DNA from: Rhodocista pekingensis
Lineage (GTDB): Bacteria > Pseudomonadota > Alphaproteobacteria > Azospirillales > Azospirillaceae
Length of the DNA: 64,000 nucleotides
Reading direction: 5' to 3'
Assembly (NCBI RefSeq): GCF_042665545.1
Contig: NZ_JBHTCM010000004.1
Coordinates: forward strand, 558,001-622,000
Shown here piece by piece: positions 60,614-64,000 of the stretch. A program made the position numbers and the translations under genes. The first letter of the stretch is position 1. Each line of letters begins with the position of its first letter. The notes under the pieces are model-generated. The model had not been told where the DNA came from and did no database searches. It saw nothing but the letters and a program-made list of their open reading frames with translations.

Positions 60614-62203
60614 ATGCAGTTCTCCGAACTTGGGCTCGGGCCCGAAGTCCTGCAAGCCATCTCCGAGGTGGGCTACACCACGCCGACACCGATTCAGGAG
60701 AAGGCCATCCCCTGGGTGCTCCAGGGACGCGACGTGCTGGGCTGCGCCCAGACCGGGACGGGCAAGACGGCCTCGTTCACCCTGCCGATGATCGAAATCC
60801 TGGCCCAGGGCCGCGCCCGGGCACGGATGCCGCGGTCGCTGATCCTGGAGCCGACGCGGGAGCTGGCGGCCCAGGTGGCCGACAACTTCGAGATCTACGG
60901 CAAGTACCACAAGCTGAACATGGCGCTCCTGATCGGCGGGGAGAGCTTCGGCGATCAGGTCAAGAAGCTCGAACGCGGCGTGGACGTGCTGATCGCCACC
61001 CCGGGCCGCATGATCGACCTGTTCGAGCGCGGCAACATCCTGCTGTCCGACATCAAGATCCTGGTGATCGACGAAGCGGACCGGATGCTCGACATGGGCT
61101 TCATCCCGGACATCGAGCGGATCGTCGGGCTGCTGCCCAAGCTGCGCCAGACCCTGTTCTTCTCGGCCACGATGCCGCCGGAGATCCGGCGCCTCGCCGA
61201 CCAGTTCCTGATGAACCCGCGGGAGATCACGGTCGCCCCGCCCGCCTCCCCCGCCGCCACGGTGACACAGGCCCTGGCCGTCGCCTATGACGAGGACAAG
61301 CGCCGGGCGCTGCGGCACCTGCTGCGGACGGAGGATGTGAAGAACGCCTTCATCTTCTGCAACCGCAAGAAGGATGTCGGCATCCTGCACCAGTCGCTCT
61401 CCAAGCACGGCTTCAACGCCGGCGCCCTGCACGGCGACATGGTGCAGTCGAAGCGGACGGAGACGCTGGAGGCGTTCAAGCAGGGCAGCATCGACCTGCT
61501 GGTCTGCTCCGACGTCGCGGCCCGCGGCATCGACATCAAGGGCGTCAGCCACGTCTTCAACTTCGACGTCCCGTTCAACGCGGAGGACTATGTCCACCGC
61601 ATCGGCCGCACCGGCCGCGCCGGTCTGACCGGTCGGGCCTTCACCATCGCCGCACCCGAAGACGGCCGCCTGGTGCAGGCCATCGAGAAGCTGATCGGAC
61701 GGGAGATTCCCCGCGTGCCGATCGACGGGCTGGAAACCCCCGAGCTGGAATTCGAGGAGAGCGGTCGTGGCCGCCGCCGTCCGCGGCGCAAGGACGAGGG
61801 CCGGAAGGATGAGGGTCGCAAGGCGGAGCCTCGCTCCGCCCGTCCCTCCCGCTCCCGCACGGCCGACCGGACCGAGGTCCGCGAATCGGCGACCGCCGGC
61901 ACGATGCCGGAGGAGCGTGCCGCACGCCCCGAGCGGACGGAGCGGCCTGAACGCTCGGAACGGCCCGTGCGCGCCCGTCCGGAACGGACCGAACGGCCGG
62001 TCCAGGATCGCCCCGAGCGTCCTGTGCGCGAGGACCGGCGGAGTCGCTTCCCCGATCGCGGCGAGGATCGCCGCCGCCGCCGCGACGAGGACGACGACCG
62101 CACGCCGGTGATCGGCTTCGGTGACGACGTTCCGGCCTTCATCCTGCGCGCGGCGCGTCCCGTGCGCCCTGCCGCCCTGCCCGACAGCGATGCCGAGGGG
62201 TGA
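60614..62203 (+). CDS. DEAD-box RNA helicase (RhlE/CsdA-like) with Arg/Glu/Pro tail
   Basis: 529 residues. All core motifs: TTPTPIQEKAIPWVLQGRDV (Q), AQTGTGKTASFTLP (I), EPTRELAAQ, VLIATPGRMIDL, VIDEADRMLDMGFIPDI (DEAD), FFSATMPPEI, FIFCNRKKDVGILHQSLSK and YVHRIGRTGRAGLTGRAFTI. After about residue 385 comes a long basic/acidic low-complexity tail with repeated PERTERP-like units. The tail is typical of rhlE-type helicases used at low temperature and in ribosome assembly. The frame is open upstream for 44 codons that have no family sequence. Confidence 0.93.
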   Translation: MQFSELGLGPEVLQAISEVGYTTPTPIQEKAIPWVLQGRDVLGCAQTGTGKTASFTLPMIEILAQGRARARMPRSLILEPTRELAAQVADNFEIYGKYHKLNMALLIGGESFGDQVKKLERGVDVLIATPGRMIDLFERGNILLSDIKILVIDEADRMLDMGFIPDIERIVGLLPKLRQTLFFSATMPPEIRRLADQFLMNPREITVAPPASPAATVTQALAVAYDEDKRRALRHLLRTEDVKNAFIFCNRKKDVGILHQSLSKHGFNAGALHGDMVQSKRTETLEAFKQGSIDLLVCSDVAARGIDIKGVSHVFNFDVPFNAEDYVHRIGRTGRAGLTGRAFTIAAPEDGRLVQAIEKLIGREIPRVPIDGLETPELEFEESGRGRRRPRRKDEGRKDEGRKAEPRSARPSRSRTADRTEVRESATAGTMPEERAARPERTERPERSERPVRARPERTERPVQDRPERPVREDRRSRFPDRGEDRRRRRDEDDDRTPVIGFGDDVPAFILRAARPVRPAALPDSDAEG

Positions 62204-62207
62204 CCCC

Positions 62208-62450
62208 ATGCAGACGATCTTCGTCCTCGTGAAGTGCGACCTGGGTAAGGCCTATGAGGTTGCCGACCGCGCGGTGCAGGAGATCGAGCAGGTGTCGGAG
62301 GTCCACTCCGTCTCGGGCCAGTACGACCTGATGATGAAGTGCTACCTGGATGACGGTGCCGACATCGGCCACTTCGTCACCGGCAACTTGCAGACCCTTG
62401 CCGGGGTCAAGGAAACCTTCACGATCATCGCTTTCAAAGCCTTCTCCTGA
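62208..62450 (+). CDS. Stand-alone Lrp/AsnC ligand-binding (RAM) domain protein
   Basis: 80 residues: only the ferredoxin-like RAM domain of Lrp/AsnC regulators, no HTH. Motifs: IFVLVKCDLGKAYEVADRAV, IEQVSEVHSVSGQYDLMMKC and TGNLQTLAGVKETFTIIAFK. Single-domain proteins of this kind may tune Lrp-type regulators by mixed assembly or sense amino acids. It starts 4 bases after the helicase stop, so they are translated together. Confidence 0.88.
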   Translation: MQTIFVLVKCDLGKAYEVADRAVQEIEQVSEVHSVSGQYDLMMKCYLDDGADIGHFVTGNLQTLAGVKETFTIIAFKAFS

Positions 62451-62575
62451 CGCGGACCGGGGCACCCGTACCGATGCGGTTCCGCTGCGGCTCCGGCCGC
62501 GGTTGACTTGCGCCGTCCGCTTGGGAAATGTGGAACCTGTTCTTTCCCTCTCCCGCAGACCCGGAGCCTGACGGA

Positions 62576-64000
62576 GTGACGTCACCTCGGCGCATCCTCG
62601 GTGCGGCCGCCCTTCTCGGGCTGCTGGCGGACCCTGCCATCGCGCAGACGGCCCAGGACGGGCAGCCGGTGCTGTTGAGCGCGGACAGCCTGGACTACAA
62701 CGAAGACCTCGGGATCGTCACGGCCCGCGGCCATGTCGAGCTGGCCCAGGGCAGCCGCATCCTGCTGGCCGACACGGTCAGCTACAGCGAGAAGACCAAC
62801 GTCGTCACCGCCTCGGGCAATGTGTCGTTGCTGGAGCCGTCGGGCGAGGTCGTGTTCGCCGACTATGTCGAGCTGACCGACGACATGCGCCAGGGCTTCG
62901 TCGACAAGGTCCGGCTGCTGATGACGGACAATTCCCGCCTTGCCGGCGCCCAGGGCGAGCGGGTCGACGGCCGCTTCACCCGCATCGAGCGGGGCGTCTA
63001 TTCGCCGTGCGAGCTGTGCAAGGAGGACCCGACGCAGCCCCCGATCTGGCAGATCCGGGCCGCGCGGGTGACCCACGACCAGGAAAGCCGCGACGTCTAT
63101 TACCGCGACGCGGTGCTGGAGATCGCCGGCATCCCGGTCGCCTATACGCCGTTCTTCGCGCATCCCGATCCGACCGTGGAGCGCCGGTCCGGTTTCCTGG
63201 CGCCGGGTGGCGGCTTCGGCTCCGACCTCGGCACCTTTGCGCGCCTCTACTATTTCTTCGACATCACCCCGAGCCAGGACTTCACGCTGGAGATGACGCC
63301 CAGCACGGAGGACGGGCTGCTGCTGGGCGGCGAATACCGGCAGCGCTTCACCAACGGCAGCCTCCGCCTGTCCGGCAGCGCGACCTATGCCGATCTGACC
63401 GAGGGGTTCGGCGAGGAGCAGCGCAGGGAGAAGAAGTTCCGCGGCCATCTGTTCGGCAGCGGGCGCTTCAACATCGACAACGAATGGCGCTGGGGCTTCG
63501 ACGTCCAGCGCGTGACCGACAGCAGCCACCTGCGCCGCTACGACTATTCGGACGAGGACCTGCTGACCAGCCGCGGCTTCCTGGAGTGGTTCCGGGCCCG
63601 CGACTACTTCTCGGTGAACGCCTACTCCTTCCAGGATCTGCGCCCCGGCAACGAGGAGGAGGAGCCGCTGGTGATGCCGCTGGCCACCTTCGGCGCGCTG
63701 GGCGAGCCGGGGGCGTTCCTCGGCGGCACCTGGTCCCTGGACGGAAACCTGCTCGCCCTCTGGCGCAACGACGGCACGGACACCCGGCGCGCCTCCAGCG
63801 AGGTGGGCTGGCGCCGCGACTTCGTGGCGCCGATCGGTCTCGTCACCAGCGTGATGGGCAGCCTGCGCGGCGATGCCTACTGGATCGGGGACCTGCGGAC
63901 GAACGGTGCCAATGCCGCCGACGCCGGATCGGACAGCACCGAGCTGCGGCTGTTCCCGCAGACCCAGGTGACGATGAGCCTGCCGCTGGTCCGTCAGGCC
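62576..64000 (+). CDS. lptD: LPS-assembly protein LptD (cut at 3' end by window edge)
   Basis: Outer-membrane beta-barrel that inserts LPS. The first 475 codons are visible. A signal sequence (RILGAAALLGLLADPAIA) precedes the OstA/LptA-like domain: LLSADSLDYNEDLGIVTARG, QGSRILLADTVSYSEKTNVV, then the junction CELCKEDPTQPPIWQIRA that holds a Cys pair, IPVAYTPFFAHPDPTVERRS and FLAPGGGFGSDLGTFARLYY, leading into barrel strands with alternating hydrophobic residues. GTG start with GGAG 9 bases upstream; an in-frame ATG at 62528 is an alternative. The partner gene is likely surA next. Confidence 0.92.
   Translation, partial: MTSPRRILGAAALLGLLADPAIAQTAQDGQPVLLSADSLDYNEDLGIVTARGHVELAQGSRILLADTVSYSEKTNVVTASGNVSLLEPSGEVVFADYVELTDDMRQGFVDKVRLLMTDNSRLAGAQGERVDGRFTRIERGVYSPCELCKEDPTQPPIWQIRAARVTHDQESRDVYYRDAVLEIAGIPVAYTPFFAHPDPTVERRSGFLAPGGGFGSDLGTFARLYYFFDITPSQDFTLEMTPSTEDGLLLGGEYRQRFTNGSLRLSGSATYADLTEGFGEEQRREKKFRGHLFGSGRFNIDNEWRWGFDVQRVTDSSHLRRYDYSDEDLLTSRGFLEWFRARDYFSVNAYSFQDLRPGNEEEEPLVMPLATFGALGEPGAFLGGTWSLDGNLLALWRNDGTDTRRASSEVGWRRDFVAPIGLVTSVMGSLRGDAYWIGDLRTNGANAADAGSDSTELRLFPQTQVTMSLPLVRQA

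Overview
The window is about 70% G+C, almost fully coding, and carries only housekeeping-type genes. The gene content and order point to an alphaproteobacterium of the order Rhodospirillales, in the Rhodocista/Rhodospirillum centenum/Azospirillum neighbourhood; this placement is inference from gene order and protein character, not from a search. Supporting features are a rplM-rpsI-argC block, a DUF177-rpmF-plsX-fabH-ihfA-merR-tRNA-Pro block, an rpiB-glyA-nrdR-ribD-ribE-ribBA-ribH-nusB-thiL block, a MucR regulator, a class I PHA synthase, a Cys-free ALA dehydratase and an H+-pyrophosphatase. I see no prophage, insertion sequence, CRISPR array or rRNA.

Layout: 1-14 kb holds threonine/methionine/arginine biosynthesis (hom, aminotransferase, argC, metY), phaC, a gamma-carbonic anhydrase, ribosomal proteins L13/S9, two hotdog/crotonase enzymes, a MFS exporter and CutA. 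14-20 kb has tRNA-Pro(GGG) and the lipid-synthesis/L32 operon, read leftwards, facing bamE. 20-30.5 kb is a long leftward block: rpiB, glyA, nrdR, four riboflavin genes, nusB, thiL, a FliL-like protein and hppA. 30.9-36 kb contains mucR, a small unknown gene, an LdtR-like MarR regulator and three valine-catabolism genes (isobutyryl-CoA dehydrogenase, 3-hydroxyisobutyryl-CoA hydrolase, 3-hydroxyisobutyrate dehydrogenase). 36-48 kb has a lipid kinase, a phosphoesterase, hemB, a secreted HExxH protein behind an A+T-rich island, a PLP decarboxylase coupled to two alpha/beta hydrolases, an aldehyde dehydrogenase and a penicillin-acylase-type hydrolase. 48-55 kb has motB, the circularly permuted ATP-grasp/alpha-E pair, bpt, two Tat-exported TRAP-type binding proteins and a cytochrome c. 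55-64 kb has a single-domain response regulator, parE, an isochorismatase-like hydrolase, a DEAD-box helicase, a stand-alone RAM-domain protein and the start of lptD.

No clear-cut novel multi-gene system is visible. The most notable observations are a canonical EF-hand loop in the periplasmic linker of MotB; a shrunken, diverged copy of a TRAP solute-binding protein directly upstream of the intact one; a RibBA whose GTP cyclohydrolase II half has lost its zinc cysteines; a near-consensus promoter that places the parE transcript start at its ATG; a 23-bp palindrome upstream of hppA; an unlisted 37-residue membrane/His-tail ORF; tandem 16-bp repeats upstream of the isobutyryl-CoA dehydrogenase gene; and an A+T-rich island ahead of the HExxH protein.
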